From NCBI GenBank assembly GCA_003150485.1, contig QALX01000004.1, positions 117,997-181,996 of the forward strand: 64,000 nucleotides of DNA, in the 5' to 3' direction. The position numbers and the translations under genes are program-made. The notes under the pieces were generated by a model. It did no database searches and was not told the origin of the DNA. It worked only from the letters and a program-made list of their open reading frames with translations. Of this stretch, positions 17,935 through 26,675 are shown one piece after another. The stretch is from Clostridiales bacterium (GTDB lineage: Bacteria > Bacillota > Clostridia > Oscillospirales > Oscillospiraceae). Positions within the stretch are counted from its first letter, which is position 1; each line of letters starts with the position of its first letter.

Positions 17935-18333
17935 ATGTACGAACCGAAACTGGAAAAAGATCTCCGCTGTCCACTGGAATACGGCCTAAAGATATTCGGC
18001 GGTAAGTGGAAGACCCGGGTTGTCTGCCTTCTGTCCGAAGCTCAAACCCTGCGCTACAGCGCGCTGCGCAACAAGATGGTGCCTATCACCGATGCGGTAC
18101 TGGCCTCCACGCTAAAGGAACTCATCGCTGACCAAATCGTCAAACGGCAATCCTTTGACGAGATCCCGCCCCGCGTGGAGTACTCCCTCACGGAGAAGGG
18201 CCTCTCCTCCATTCCCCTGCTCCACAGTATCTGCCACTGGGCTACCGCCTATCACCCGGAATTTGCTTTTTTGCAGTGCCAGGAGTGCCCCTACCAGCCA
18301 GTAACCAGCGGGGAACCGCCGGAAGCACAGTAA
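17935..18333 (+). CDS. HxlR-family winged-helix regulator
   Basis: A 132-residue MarR/HxlR-type regulator. The signature CPLEYGLKIFGGKWKTRVVCLL is followed by LRYSALRNKM, ITDAVLASTLKEL (recognition helix) and PPRVEYSLTEKG (wing). Cysteines near the N-terminus (C12) and a C-terminal pair (CQECP) are the sort of residues used for redox or aldehyde sensing in this family. The start is set at ATG 17935 with GAGGTG upstream; a longer frame opens at 17872. It is divergent from the AhpD-like gene. Confidence 0.88.
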   Translation: MYEPKLEKDLRCPLEYGLKIFGGKWKTRVVCLLSEAQTLRYSALRNKMVPITDAVLASTLKELIADQIVKRQSFDEIPPRVEYSLTEKGLSSIPLLHSICHWATAYHPEFAFLQCQECPYQPVTSGEPPEAQ

Positions 18334-18391
18334 CCCCGCCCAGTCCCCCGTGGGGACACGGACCAGGGAAAAAGAGCGCTTTCCAAGGGTT

Positions 18392-19657
18392 TTATTTCAC
18401 CGACATCTCCTGCTGATACCATGGCAGCACAGTCTCCAGTTTGTTCTCCTCCTGGGCCTCCAGCAGTTCCCCGATGAGCTGGTTGGACAGCAGGAAGCCG
18501 TTGGGCGTAAAGTGCCACCGGCCGGATTCCTCCTGGACGGCCCAGCCACGGTCCTGGTACTGGCGCAGCAGAGCCTCCAGCGGCGCGAAATTCATTCGGA
18601 ACGTCCGGTTATACTCCACCCCGTCAATTCCCATCACTGTGCGCAGCCGCAGCATCAGGTACTCATAGCCCCGTTCCTCCGCAGGGATCAGCTCGGAGGC
18701 GTCCACAATCTTGCCGCCGCTAAGCATTCCGTCAATATAGCGCTCCAGGTTCCGGACATAGCTGTACCGCCGGCCGCCGAAGTCCGAGTGGGCTCCAGGG
18801 CCAAAGCCCACGTATTCCCGGCCCATCCAGTACTTCAGGTTGTGCCGGGAGCGCTTTCCCTCCCGGGCAAAGTTGGATATCTCGTACTGGTCATAGCCCG
18901 CCTGGGACAGCCGCTCCACCGCCCACAGGTACATATCCGCCTGCAAATCGCCGTCGGCCAGGGTCAGCTGGTCCCGGCGCTGCCACAGGGGGGTGCCCTC
19001 CTCCAGGGTCAGTCCGTACAGGGACAGGTGCTCCGGCTCCAGGGCCAGCACCGCCTCCACCGACTCCTGCCACCGGTCCATGGTCTGACTGGGCAGGCCG
19101 AAGATCAGGTCCAGATTCAGGTTTTTAAAGCCCGCTCCCCGGATCATCCCCACCGCCTCCTGGGCCTGGGCAAAGGTGTGGGGCCGGTTGATGAGGGCTA
19201 GTTCCTCGTCGTGGCAGGACTGAACCCCCATGGAGATCCGGTTGACGCCCCCTTTGTGCAGGGTTTTCAGCAGCCGGGGCGTCACGCTCTCCGGGTTTAC
19301 CTCTACCGTGGTCTCGCAGTGGCGCTCCAGTTGGTAGCGCTTATCCACCGTTTTCAGCAGCCGTTTCAGCCGCTCCTCCCCCAGGACGCTGGGAGTTCCG
19401 CCGCCAACATAGACCGTATCCACAGCAAAGCCCTCTGTCCGCGGGGCCACCTCCTCCAAATGGAGGGTCAGGGCCTTTATATAATCTTCCATCCGGTCCC
19501 CATTCCCCGGCAAAGAGTAAAAATCACAGTAGTCACACTTTTGCCTGCAAAAAGGAATGTGGATGTACAGCCCCAATCGCCGGCCCCGCAGTTCCTTTAA
19601 GCGCTGTTTTTGGAGCTTGCGCTCCCGCTTCTGATGTTGTTTGATCTGTTTTTTCAT
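18392..19657 (-). CDS. hemW: Radical SAM protein HemW (coproporphyrinogen-oxidase-like heme chaperone)
   Basis: A 421-residue radical SAM enzyme. The iron-sulfur motif is C37-x3-C41-x2-C44 in FCRQKCDYCDFYS. VYVGGGTPSVL and VEVNPES follow, and the HemW hallmark HNLKYW plus GFGPGAHS sit in the middle. Members deliver heme to acceptors rather than oxidise coproporphyrinogen. The protein begins with about 25 strongly basic residues before the core, longer than usual. ATG 19657 is chosen because AAGGGGGAGC stands in front; another ATG lies six codons upstream. It is a single gene on the minus strand. Confidence 0.88.
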   Translation of the reverse strand: MKKQIKQHQKRERKLQKQRLKELRGRRLGLYIHIPFCRQKCDYCDFYSLPGNGDRMEDYIKALTLHLEEVAPRTEGFAVDTVYVGGGTPSVLGEERLKRLLKTVDKRYQLERHCETTVEVNPESVTPRLLKTLHKGGVNRISMGVQSCHDEELALINRPHTFAQAQEAVGMIRGAGFKNLNLDLIFGLPSQTMDRWQESVEAVLALEPEHLSLYGLTLEEGTPLWQRRDQLTLADGDLQADMYLWAVERLSQAGYDQYEISNFAREGKRSRHNLKYWMGREYVGFGPGAHSDFGGRRYSYVRNLERYIDGMLSGGKIVDASELIPAEERGYEYLMLRLRTVMGIDGVEYNRTFRMNFAPLEALLRQYQDRGWAVQEESGRWHFTPNGFLLSNQLIGELLEAQEENKLETVLPWYQQEMSVK

Positions 19658-19822
19658 CGGGCTCCCCCTTTTCACGGGTAATATTATAGTATATTACAGA
19701 GAATTTGCAAATCGTAACGTGTCAATTTCCCCCGCCGCCCTTGACACTTTTGCCCTTTTGGGTCTATCCTCCTCTACAGGACGAATCTCTTCGCCAGTTT
19801 CCCGTCATTTGAGGTGGTCACC

Positions 19823-20743
19823 GTGATAAAATTGCAATTCATCCTTCGGCCGGACCAGGATGGCCGCCGCATCTCCACCCTGCTGCGCCGGGACTGCCGC
19901 TGCTCTGCCCGTCTCATCAAGCAGATCAAATACCTGCCCGACGGCATTCTGCTGGACGGCCAACGGGTCTTTCTGGACCACCGGGCGGCAGCAGGGCAAA
20001 CACTGACCCTCCGGCTGCCGCCGGACCCGCCCTCGGACCTGGAACCGGTGGAGTGTGCGCTGGACCTCCCCTTTGAGGACGAGCACCTGCTCCTGGTCAA
20101 CAAGCCCCCCTTTGTCCCGGTCCACCCCGGCCCTGGCCACCACCGGGACTCTCTGGGCAATTACCTGGCCTGGCACTATCGGGTCCAGGGGGAACACCAC
20201 ACCTACCGCCCGGTGAACCGGCTGGACCGGTCCACCTCCGGCCTCCTGTGCGTGGCCAAGCACGCCTACGCCCAGGAGCGTCTGAAACAGCAGCTCCACA
20301 CCGGCCAATTCCGCCGCCGCTACCTGGCCCTCTGTGACGGCGCAGTTGTCCCGGAGGCAGGCGTCATCCGCGCCCCCATTGGCCGGGCGGAGGACAGTAT
20401 ACTCCGGCGGGAGGTACGGCAGGACGGGGCCGCCGCCGTCACCCGCTACCGCCGACTGTGGTCGGACGGCGCCCGTTCCCTGGTGCTGCTGGAGCTGGAG
20501 ACCGGGCGCACCCACCAGATTCGTGTTCATCTGGCCCATCTGGGGTTCCCCCTCACCGGGGACTTCCTCTATGGAACCGAACAGCCCCAGGTAATCGGCC
20601 GGACCGCCCTTCACTCCTGTTTTCTCTCCCTGGTTCATCCGGTAACCGGGGTTCAGCTTACTTACCGCGCCCCGCCGCCGGCTGATATGGCAGCCCTGAT
20701 TCCCCCGGGCGTTTTATCCCAATCCGAGGTGACAGAAAGATGA
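19823..20743 (+). CDS. RluA-family RNA pseudouridine synthase
   Basis: Converts specific uridines in rRNA or tRNA to pseudouridine; 306 residues. A short S4-like N-terminal region (FILRPDQDGRRISTLL, SARLIKQIKYLPDGILLDGQRV) precedes the catalytic domain. The catalytic aspartate is in VNRLDRSTSGLL, with asparagine in place of the more common histidine before R. RRYLALCDG and LETGRTHQIRVHLAHLGFPLTGD complete the fold. Which site is modified (RluA/C/D class) cannot be told. The start is taken as GTG 19823 behind GAGGTGG. The stop overlaps the next gene's start (ATGA). Confidence 0.9.
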   Translation: MIKLQFILRPDQDGRRISTLLRRDCRCSARLIKQIKYLPDGILLDGQRVFLDHRAAAGQTLTLRLPPDPPSDLEPVECALDLPFEDEHLLLVNKPPFVPVHPGPGHHRDSLGNYLAWHYRVQGEHHTYRPVNRLDRSTSGLLCVAKHAYAQERLKQQLHTGQFRRRYLALCDGAVVPEAGVIRAPIGRAEDSILRREVRQDGAAAVTRYRRLWSDGARSLVLLELETGRTHQIRVHLAHLGFPLTGDFLYGTEQPQVIGRTALHSCFLSLVHPVTGVQLTYRAPPPADMAALIPPGVLSQSEVTER

Positions 20744-21516
20744 TCATCGATTTCCACACCCACTGCTACCCCAAAGCACTGGCCGCAAAAGTGGCGGAGA
20801 ACACAGTGCCGCCCCAGGACCTGCCCATCCCCACCGCCAATGACCTTCTGTCCCAGATGGCGGCGGCGGGTATAGATTTGAGCGTGGTGTTGCCGGTGGC
20901 CACCCGGCCAGACACCGTCCAGGACACCAATCTGTTTGCCCAGTCCATACAGGGCCGCCGTCTGCGTTCCTTCGCCGCCATCCACCCGGACAGCCCGGAT
21001 GCCCTGGAGCTGCTGGAGGAGCTGGCGGCAGCAGGAGTGCCGGGGGTCAAATTTCACCCGCCCTTTCAGCATTTTTCTCTGGACGACCCCAAATACCGTC
21101 CGGTCTACCGAAAAATTGGCGATCTGGGCCTGATCACCGTCATCCACCCCGGGCGGGCTCTGCCCGAGGAGGGGTACTACTGCTATCCCAGCTCCTTCGC
21201 CCGGGTGGCCGACGCCTTTCAGGGCGCACCGGTGGTGCTGGCCCACATGGGCGGCATCTTCATTCAGGAACCGGAAATCAACCGGCTGCCCGATCTCCCG
21301 GTCTACATAGACACCGCCCTGTGGCCCCTCTTTCTGTCCCAGGAACGCTTTTTACAGCTGATCGACCAGGTGGGGCTGGACCGAGTGCTCTTCGGCACCG
21401 ACTACCCCTACACCAGACCGGCGGACTGCGTCAAGCATATCCGGAAGCTCCCCCTCTCCCCCGAGGAACAGGAGCAGATTCTCTCCGGGAACGCCAAACG
21501 GCTGCTCCGTCTGTAG
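20740..21516 (+). CDS. Amidohydrolase-2 family metal-dependent hydrolase
   Basis: A TIM-barrel metal hydrolase of 258 residues. Metal-binding features are IDFHTHCYP at the start, FHPPFQ, VIHPGRA, LAHMGG and FGTDYPYTRP. This set matches PF04909 amidohydrolases (decarboxylase or lactonase types); the substrate is not evident. It overlaps the pseudouridine synthase gene by four bases and ends before a long hairpin shared with the convergent birA. Confidence 0.82.
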   Translation: MIIDFHTHCYPKALAAKVAENTVPPQDLPIPTANDLLSQMAAAGIDLSVVLPVATRPDTVQDTNLFAQSIQGRRLRSFAAIHPDSPDALELLEELAAAGVPGVKFHPPFQHFSLDDPKYRPVYRKIGDLGLITVIHPGRALPEEGYYCYPSSFARVADAFQGAPVVLAHMGGIFIQEPEINRLPDLPVYIDTALWPLFLSQERFLQLIDQVGLDRVLFGTDYPYTRPADCVKHIRKLPLSPEEQEQILSGNAKRLLRL

Positions 21517-21520
21517 TCGC

Positions 21521-21563
21521 GCAGCAAGCCCACCGAATGAAGTTCATTCGGTGGGCTTGCTGC
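21521..21563. terminator. Long hairpin between convergent amidohydrolase gene and birA
   Basis: An almost perfect 20-bp inverted repeat (21521-21541 with 21543-21563). The T run is weak, but its position between two convergent stops suggests bidirectional termination. Confidence 0.7.
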
Positions 21564-21577
21564 TTCCCATGCTCAGG

Positions 21578-22573
21578 TCAGGTATATCCCCACAGGCCGC
21601 GGATCGACACCTCCCCGGCGGTTACCGTCTCCCGTCTGCCATCGGGATAGCGGACGATGAGGCCGAAGGCGTCATCCACGCCCTCCGCAAAGGCATTTTG
21701 GGGCGGCGTACCGGGACGGATCACCTGGACCTCCCTGCCGATGGTCAGGCAGGCCGCCCGGTAGCGTTCCAGGTAGTCGCCGCCACCGGCCTGCCAGGCG
21801 GCGTACATCCGGTCCAGGCTGTTGATCATCTCCGCCGCCAGACGTCCCCGCTCCAGTTTTCGTCCGGCCGCCATGGCCAGGGACCCGGCCACTGGGCGGA
21901 CCTCCTCGGGAAAGTCCTCCAGCGTCTCGTTGACGTTGAGTCCGATGCCGGGGATCACATACTGCAACGCGCCGCTCTCCCCTTCGATGGCCATCTCGGT
22001 GAGGATGCCGCAGATCTTCCGGCCGCCCAGCACCAGGTCGTTGGTCCACTTGATGCCGGGACGCAGCCCGGTGGCCCGCTCCACCGCTTCACAGATGGCC
22101 ACCGCCACGTAGGCAGTGAGATTCAGGGCCTGGAGCGGCTCCAGCTCCGGCTTCAGCAACACACTGAGGTAGATGCCGGTGTGGGCCGGCGAGTGGAAAG
22201 CACGGCCCAAACGACCCCGGCCGCCGGTCTGCTGATCCGCCACCGCCACCGCCCCTCCAGGCAGGCTGTGACTCTCCCGCTTCAGATAGCTGTTGGTGGA
22301 GTCCACCGAGGAGAAACAGAGCAGCGGGCTGCCCAGCTCCCCGGCTTGGAGCCAGGGCCGAATTTCCCCCTCGGTGAGGAGATCCGGGGAGGTCAGGAGC
22401 CGGTACCCCTTTCGGGTGGCGGATTCAATTTCATATCCGTCCTGGCGCAGGCTGTTCACCGCCTTGTTCACGGCGGCCCGGCTGATCCCCAGCTGCTGGC
22501 TCATAGCCTCTCCGGAGAGATATTCTTTTCCCTGTTCCTTCAGCATGGCCAGTATCCGCTGCTTGCTTATCAT
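21578..22573 (-). CDS. birA: Bifunctional biotin-protein ligase / biotin operon repressor
   Basis: Attaches biotin to carboxylases and, through its N-terminal winged helix, represses biotin genes; 331 residues. Residues 1 to about 60 form the HTH (LSGEAMSQQLGISRAAVNKAVNSLR). The ligase domain has GGRGRLGRAFHSP (biotinyl-AMP loop), KWTNDLVLGGRKICGILTE and GIGLNVNE. The C-terminal SH3-like domain ends near VSIRGLWGYT. The start is ATG 22573 behind AGGAGG; the frame is open 27 codons further upstream without a ribosome site. Confidence 0.95.
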   Translation of the reverse strand: MISKQRILAMLKEQGKEYLSGEAMSQQLGISRAAVNKAVNSLRQDGYEIESATRKGYRLLTSPDLLTEGEIRPWLQAGELGSPLLCFSSVDSTNSYLKRESHSLPGGAVAVADQQTGGRGRLGRAFHSPAHTGIYLSVLLKPELEPLQALNLTAYVAVAICEAVERATGLRPGIKWTNDLVLGGRKICGILTEMAIEGESGALQYVIPGIGLNVNETLEDFPEEVRPVAGSLAMAAGRKLERGRLAAEMINSLDRMYAAWQAGGGDYLERYRAACLTIGREVQVIRPGTPPQNAFAEGVDDAFGLIVRYPDGRRETVTAGEVSIRGLWGYT

Positions 22574-22660
22574 GCGCTTCCATCCTCCTGCCGCTTTGGG
22601 CATCTGTTTGATCTTCACTGCCCCTATTTTACCACGGCGCCGGACCCTTGGCAACGGCCG

Positions 22661-23185
22661 CTAGGGACCAAAAAAGAGCCGGGTAGTCCAGCTGGCGGCG
22701 ATAAACCCAGCCAGATCCGCGCACAGGGCCGCCGGGATGGCGTAGCGGGTGTTGCGCACCCCAGCGGCTCCGAAATACACCGCCACTGTGTAGAAGGTAG
22801 TCTCTGTGCTGCCCATCATCACCGCCGCTGTGCGGCCAATCAAAGAATCGGGACCGTAGCTCTGAATGAGCTCGGACCCCACTCCCAGGGCGCCGCTGCC
22901 GCTGATGGGGCGGATAAGAAGCAGGCCGATGGTCTCCGGCGGAATCCCCAGGAAGTGAAGCACCGGCGCAAGGCCCCTGGCCGCCAGGTCCAGGAGACCG
23001 GAGGCACGGAGCATATACACCGCCGTCATCAGCCCCACTAGGGGCGGCAGAATCCGCACCAGAATCCGCAGCCCATCCAGGGCGCCGGTGGACAGCCCTT
23101 CATATACGTCCACCCCTTTCACCGTCCCGGTGACGGCCACCGCTGCCAAAATCAGCGGGATCAGCAGGACAAAAAACAGCTCCAT
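22661..23185 (-). CDS. spmB: Spore maturation protein B
   Basis: A 174-residue integral membrane protein with about five hydrophobic segments, needed with SpmA for spore core dehydration in Bacillus. Family features are the Gate/nucleoside-recognition-like core GLMTAVYMLRASGLLDL, RPISGSGALGVGSEL and MMGSTETTFYTVAVYFG. It starts 2 bp after the spmA stop, with the ribosome site AAGGTG inside spmA, so the two are translated together. The role in this organism is inferred from the family. Confidence 0.93.
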   Translation of the reverse strand: MELFFVLLIPLILAAVAVTGTVKGVDVYEGLSTGALDGLRILVRILPPLVGLMTAVYMLRASGLLDLAARGLAPVLHFLGIPPETIGLLLIRPISGSGALGVGSELIQSYGPDSLIGRTAAVMMGSTETTFYTVAVYFGAAGVRNTRYAIPAALCADLAGFIAASWTTRLFFGP

Positions 23186-23187
23186 AG

Positions 23188-23763
23188 CTACTTCCACACC
23201 TTTCTCAGGGCCTTAGCCGCGCAGACCCCCACAGTCACTGAAATGCAGGAGGACAGCCACACGGCGGGCAGGATATCAAAGGGCGCAGCGCAGCCCGCCG
23301 CGCTGCGCACCGCCGCCACCGTAGTGGGAATCAGCTGGATAGATGCGGTGTTGCAGACGATGAACAGACACATCTCGTCAGACGCGATTCCGTTGGTGGC
23401 CCTACTCATCCGCCGCACCGCCTGGATGCCCAGGGGCGTGGCCGCATTCCCTAGCCCCAACAGGTTGGCGGATACGTTGGCCGCAATTTTCTCCATGGTT
23501 TCCGGATCCCTCTGGGCGGCGGGAAACAGCCGACCCAGCAGGGGCCGCAGCAGCCGCTCCAGCTTCTCCAGCAGGCCGCATCGTTTCATCACTTCCATCA
23601 CGCCGCACCATAAACACATGACCCCCGCCATGGAAAAGCACAGGGTCACCGCCGCAGCAGCCCCCTCGGTGACCGCCGCAGAAACCGCTTCCATTTGCCC
23701 TGTGGCAAGGCCGCAGAGAATGCTCGCCGCCACCATCCCCGTCCACAAAACCGTCATTGCCAT
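23188..23763 (-). CDS. spmA: Spore maturation protein A
   Basis: Membrane partner of SpmB, about 191 residues and five hydrophobic segments, with the Gate-domain features CGVMEVMKRCGLLEKL, NLLGLGNAATPLGIQAV and FIVCNTASIQLIPTTV. Three in-frame ATGs lie close together (23769, 23763, 23757) behind GGGAGGGG; 23763 gives the best spacing. It is the first gene of the spmAB pair. Confidence 0.93.
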   Translation of the reverse strand: MAMTVLWTGMVAASILCGLATGQMEAVSAAVTEGAAAAVTLCFSMAGVMCLWCGVMEVMKRCGLLEKLERLLRPLLGRLFPAAQRDPETMEKIAANVSANLLGLGNAATPLGIQAVRRMSRATNGIASDEMCLFIVCNTASIQLIPTTVAAVRSAAGCAAPFDILPAVWLSSCISVTVGVCAAKALRKVWK

Positions 23764-23846
23764 TGTCATCCCCCCTCCCACACTCCTATGCGAGGGCTTT
23801 TCCGTTATGACAGGCCTTCTTTTTTTGGATAATATTTGAAAATTCC

Positions 23847-23874
23847 TTGACTTTTTCTGTCTTCCGTTTATAAT
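23847..23874 (+). promoter_or_regulatory. Sigma-A-type promoter of abrB
   Basis: TTGACT, a 16-bp spacer and a perfect TATAAT (23869-23874), about 97 bp before the abrB start. The AT-rich leader between is a likely regulatory zone. Confidence 0.7.
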
Positions 23875-23970
23875 TAAATTATCGCGAATCCCTGCACTTT
23901 TTAGGGAAACGATTCCCTTTTTGGCGGGGCCTTCTTCGCGTTCAAAGCCTGATAAAGAAAGGAGTTCCTC

Positions 23971-24213
23971 ATGAAATCGACTGGCATCGTTCGTAAAGTA
24001 GACGAGTTAGGCCGTATTGTTCTTCCGATTGAACTGCGCAGAACGCTGGATATCGTGGAAAAGGACGCGCTGGAAATCTATGTGGACGGCTCTTCCATCA
24101 TCCTGAAGAAGTATCAACCGTCCTGTATCTTCTGCGGAGACGCAAAGGATATTACTCGCTACAAGGACAAGAATATCTGCCTCTCTTGTCTGCACCAACT
24201 TCAAAAACTGTAA
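23971..24213 (+). CDS. abrB: AbrB-family transition-state regulator
   Basis: An 80-residue swapped-hairpin DNA-binding protein. Residues 1-50 (STGIVRKVDELGRIVLPIELRRTLDI) are the classic AbrB/SpoVT N-terminal domain. The C-terminal part holds two CxxC pairs (CIFCG and CLSC) that look like a small zinc site, as in other clostridial AbrB proteins. AbrB proteins control growth-phase and sporulation genes. It has a strong ribosome site (AAAGGAG), a consensus-like promoter and its own terminator, so it is monocistronic. Confidence 0.93.
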   Translation: MKSTGIVRKVDELGRIVLPIELRRTLDIVEKDALEIYVDGSSIILKKYQPSCIFCGDAKDITRYKDKNICLSCLHQLQKL

Positions 24214-24241
24214 TCCCTATCCCTTCTTCTGACACAAACAA

Positions 24242-24275
24242 GCCGCCTGTCAACTTAGACAGACGGCCTCTTTTT
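24242..24275 (+). terminator. Terminator after abrB
   Basis: A ten-position stem with one mismatch (24242-24251 with 24258-24267), then CTCTTTTT. It also faces the convergent rsmI gene. Confidence 0.8.
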
Positions 24276-25125
24276 ATCTTTTCCCCTCTTTCCTCTCCGT
24301 AAGACTGCTCTGATACAGCTCATTTTTGGGCAGTCCGGTTTCCGCCGCCACCCTTCTGGCCGCATCCTTCAGGGACAGTCCCTCCCGGTCCCGGAGCTGC
24401 GCTACCAAGCTGACCCCCTCCTCCAGGGTGGGGCCCTCTAAACGCCGGGGCTGCGCCCCCGCTACCACCAGCACAAACTCCCCTTTGGGCGGATTTTCAC
24501 GGTAGTAGGCCTCCGCCTCCGCCAAGGTAGTCCGGCGCACCTCCTCATGGAGCTTGGTCAGCTCCCGGCACAAGGCGATCCGCCGCTCCCCGCCAAAGAC
24601 CTCCCCCAGGTCGGCCAGGGTGGCGGACAGCTTGTGGGGCGCCTCGTAGAAAATCATGGTCCGCTCTTCCCCCGCCAGGGACTGGAGATGGCTCCGGCGG
24701 TTTTTCCTGTTCATGGCCAGAAACCCCTCAAAGGTAAATCGCCCAGTGGGCAGCCCCGACACCGCCAGAGCCGTAATCAGGGCACAGGGGCCCGGCAAAG
24801 CCACCACTGGGACCCCCGCCACCACACAAAGCTGAACCAACTGCTCACCCGGGTCACTGATGGCCGGGGTGCCGGCGTCAGTGACCAGCGCACAGCTCTC
24901 CCCGTCCAGCAGGCGCTGGACAATGGCCGGACCGCTGGTCTCCATGTTGTGCCGGTAGTAGCTGACCATGGGCTTTTTCAGTCCCAGGTGGTTTAAGATT
25001 TTCACAGACACCCGGGTGTCCTCCGCGGCGATAAAATCCGCCGCCGTCAGAACATCCCGCACCCGCTGGGACAGATCACCCAGGTTGCCAATGGGTGTCG
25101 GCGTCAAATACAATGTTCCCGCCAT
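24274..25125 (-). CDS. rsmI: 16S rRNA (cytidine-1402 2'-O)-methyltransferase
   Basis: Methylates the 2'-OH of C1402 in the decoding centre using SAM; 283 residues. The TP-methylase fold is visible: LYLTPTPIGNLGDLSQRVRDVL at the start, AAEDTRVSVKILNHLG, GTPAISDPGEQLV and VVALPGPCALITALAVSG. It is the last gene of a three-gene minus-strand unit (trmN6, LURP-like, rsmI) with 13 bp after the preceding stop and the ribosome site GAGAGGAG. Confidence 0.95.
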   Translation of the reverse strand: MAGTLYLTPTPIGNLGDLSQRVRDVLTAADFIAAEDTRVSVKILNHLGLKKPMVSYYRHNMETSGPAIVQRLLDGESCALVTDAGTPAISDPGEQLVQLCVVAGVPVVALPGPCALITALAVSGLPTGRFTFEGFLAMNRKNRRSHLQSLAGEERTMIFYEAPHKLSATLADLGEVFGGERRIALCRELTKLHEEVRRTTLAEAEAYYRENPPKGEFVLVVAGAQPRRLEGPTLEEGVSLVAQLRDREGLSLKDAARRVAAETGLPKNELYQSSLTERKEGKR

Positions 25126-25138
25126 AGGCTCTCTCCTC

Positions 25139-25609
25139 TCAGTTTCTGGAGCACTTCTCCGCGTCGATGGCCAGCACCACCATCAGAGCCAGCAGAGCAT
25201 GGTCCGGGTTGGCCACGTCGATGATGTACGTGTCGGTGAGGCGGAGCAGTTCCTTGGACACAGTGGCCACCAGTGCGCCGTTCTCATCCAAAATCTGATA
25301 GTCCCACTCCATAATGGCGCCCTCTACACTCCAGCCGTTGCAATCCAGGGTAAAACGGGGGTGAAAAAAGGAGAATTCCTTCCGGATACAGCCCACATAG
25401 GTCTCCTCCAGGTACATCTCAAACTTGGGCAGCCAGGTGAACACCTGCTCCTGGAGGGTGGCAATGTGGTACCCTGCCCCGTCGTGGATGTGGAGACAAT
25501 GCCCCCAGCTCAGCTTCCCCTGGACAGTATAGACCACGGCTCCAGTTTCGTCGTAAATATCATAGCTGTCAAACCAGGAGAATAGCCGCTGTTTAAACAG
25601 TAATTTCAT
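25139..25609 (-). CDS. LURP-one-related family protein
   Basis: A 156-residue beta-rich soluble protein matching the LURP-one-related (Tubby-like) fold: KQRLFSWFDSYDIYDETGAVVYTVQGK, IATLQEQVF, and VATVSKELLRLTDTYIIDVANPDHALLALMVVLAID in three consecutive stretches. The molecular role is unknown; relatives are often called YxjI-like. ATG 25609 has a better spaced ribosome site (AAAGGA) than ATG 25615, which overlaps the stop of the upstream methyltransferase gene. Either way, coupling with that gene is likely. Confidence 0.8.
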   Translation of the reverse strand: MKLLFKQRLFSWFDSYDIYDETGAVVYTVQGKLSWGHCLHIHDGAGYHIATLQEQVFTWLPKFEMYLEETYVGCIRKEFSFFHPRFTLDCNGWSVEGAIMEWDYQILDENGALVATVSKELLRLTDTYIIDVANPDHALLALMVVLAIDAEKCSRN

Positions 25610-25611
25610 CG

Positions 25612-26298
25612 TCATTTCCTTTCCGCCGGGGGCGCTCCCACAAAGAGCGTAGGCAGCACCTTCAGCCCCGGCCTGCCCAGCCGCACCGCCTCCACCAGCG
25701 CCACTTTTGGCGGGTGTACGGCGGAGTGCTGGATCAACTGCATTCGTTTGGGTTCCAGACCGCTTTTTTGCAGGGCGGCAAACAGGGCTGCCAGCCGCTC
25801 ACTCCGGTAGCACAGGGCAAACCGACCGCCGGTCCGCAGCAGCCATCCGGCGGCGGCACAGACGTCCTCTACCGTACAAGTCTCTTCACTGCGGGCAGCA
25901 GCGCGCACTCCATCTGCCGTTTTCCCTGTGTGAGGTGCAAAATAGGGGGGATTGGACACCACCAACTGATAGCCTCCCGGTGTGGGAAACCACCGGCGGC
26001 AGTCCCGCAGGTCGCCGTGGATCACCTGGCCCTGCAAGCCGTTTTCCCGGAGGTTTTCCGCCGCCAGAGCCGCCGACTCCGCCACCAGCTCAATACCGTC
26101 CAGGGTCAAGCCCTTCCGGCGCTGGGCCAGCAGCAGCCCCAGCACCCCCACGCCGCAGCCCAGGTCGCACACTTTCTCCCGGGCGTGAAGGGTTGCAAAC
26201 TGGGAGAGTTGGTTGGAATCTGTCCCCAACTTGGGCAGGTGTGACCGCTGCCGCAGCCGGTACCGGCCCAGTTCCTCAATTGTCTCCCGTCCCGTCAT
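25612..26298 (-). CDS. tRNA1(Val) adenine-37 N6-methyltransferase-like protein
   Basis: A 228-residue class I SAM-dependent methyltransferase. The SAM site is VCDLGCGVGVLGLLLAQR, and the amino-methylation motif is VSNPPYFAPHTG (NPPY), as in TrmN6/YfiC. It is the first gene of the trmN6-LURP-rsmI unit, and two RNA methyltransferases in one unit supports a translation-related role. The target nucleotide is inferred from the family. Confidence 0.85.
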   Translation of the reverse strand: MTGRETIEELGRYRLRQRSHLPKLGTDSNQLSQFATLHAREKVCDLGCGVGVLGLLLAQRRKGLTLDGIELVAESAALAAENLRENGLQGQVIHGDLRDCRRWFPTPGGYQLVVSNPPYFAPHTGKTADGVRAAARSEETCTVEDVCAAAGWLLRTGGRFALCYRSERLAALFAALQKSGLEPKRMQLIQHSAVHPPKVALVEAVRLGRPGLKVLPTLFVGAPPAERK

Positions 26299-26374
26299 GG
26301 CGTCCCCTGCCTTTCTCTTGCACTGCCTCCATTATGCCAGCTGGAGAACCGGTTGTAAATATCCCAGACGTAAA

Positions 26375-26655
26375 ACAGCGGTGTGGATGATGCCACACCG
26401 CTGTTTCGCCTGTCGCCAATGGCCGACAGGCCACAAAAATACAAGTATTTTTGTGGTATTCCAGCCTGACTGCACGCCGCCCCTCCAGGGCGACACTTGC
26501 AGGCTGATCTGTGTTTTTTCCGACGTACACGCCGCCGGAAAAAACAATCCCATTTGTTTCCCGTCCTATAGGATGACGGAATTCTGTGAAACCCTGCCTT
26601 TCCGCAAGTTTTTCTCTATAAACGGACAGCGGTGTGGATGATGCCACACCGCTGT
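26375..26655 (+). repeat. Seven-hairpin intergenic element, copy 1
   Basis: A non-coding 281-bp element between the trmN6-like start and the EF-G-like stop. Hairpins in order: H1 26373-26406; H2 26408-26431; H3 26431-26456 (12-bp stem over an A/T run); H4 26462-26506; H5 26512-26546 (11-bp stem, 13-nt loop ACGTACACGCCGC); H6 26561-26579; H7 26626-26655. H1 and H7 share an identical 30-nt palindrome. Copy 2 at 42879-43147 has the same hairpins in the same order with different but still paired stems. Open frames crossing it do not match those across copy 2, so it is not protein-coding. It may be a structured RNA or a MITE-like mobile element. I do not recognise a named family. Confidence 0.8.
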
Positions 26656-26675
26656 TGTTTTTGAGACAGAATAAA

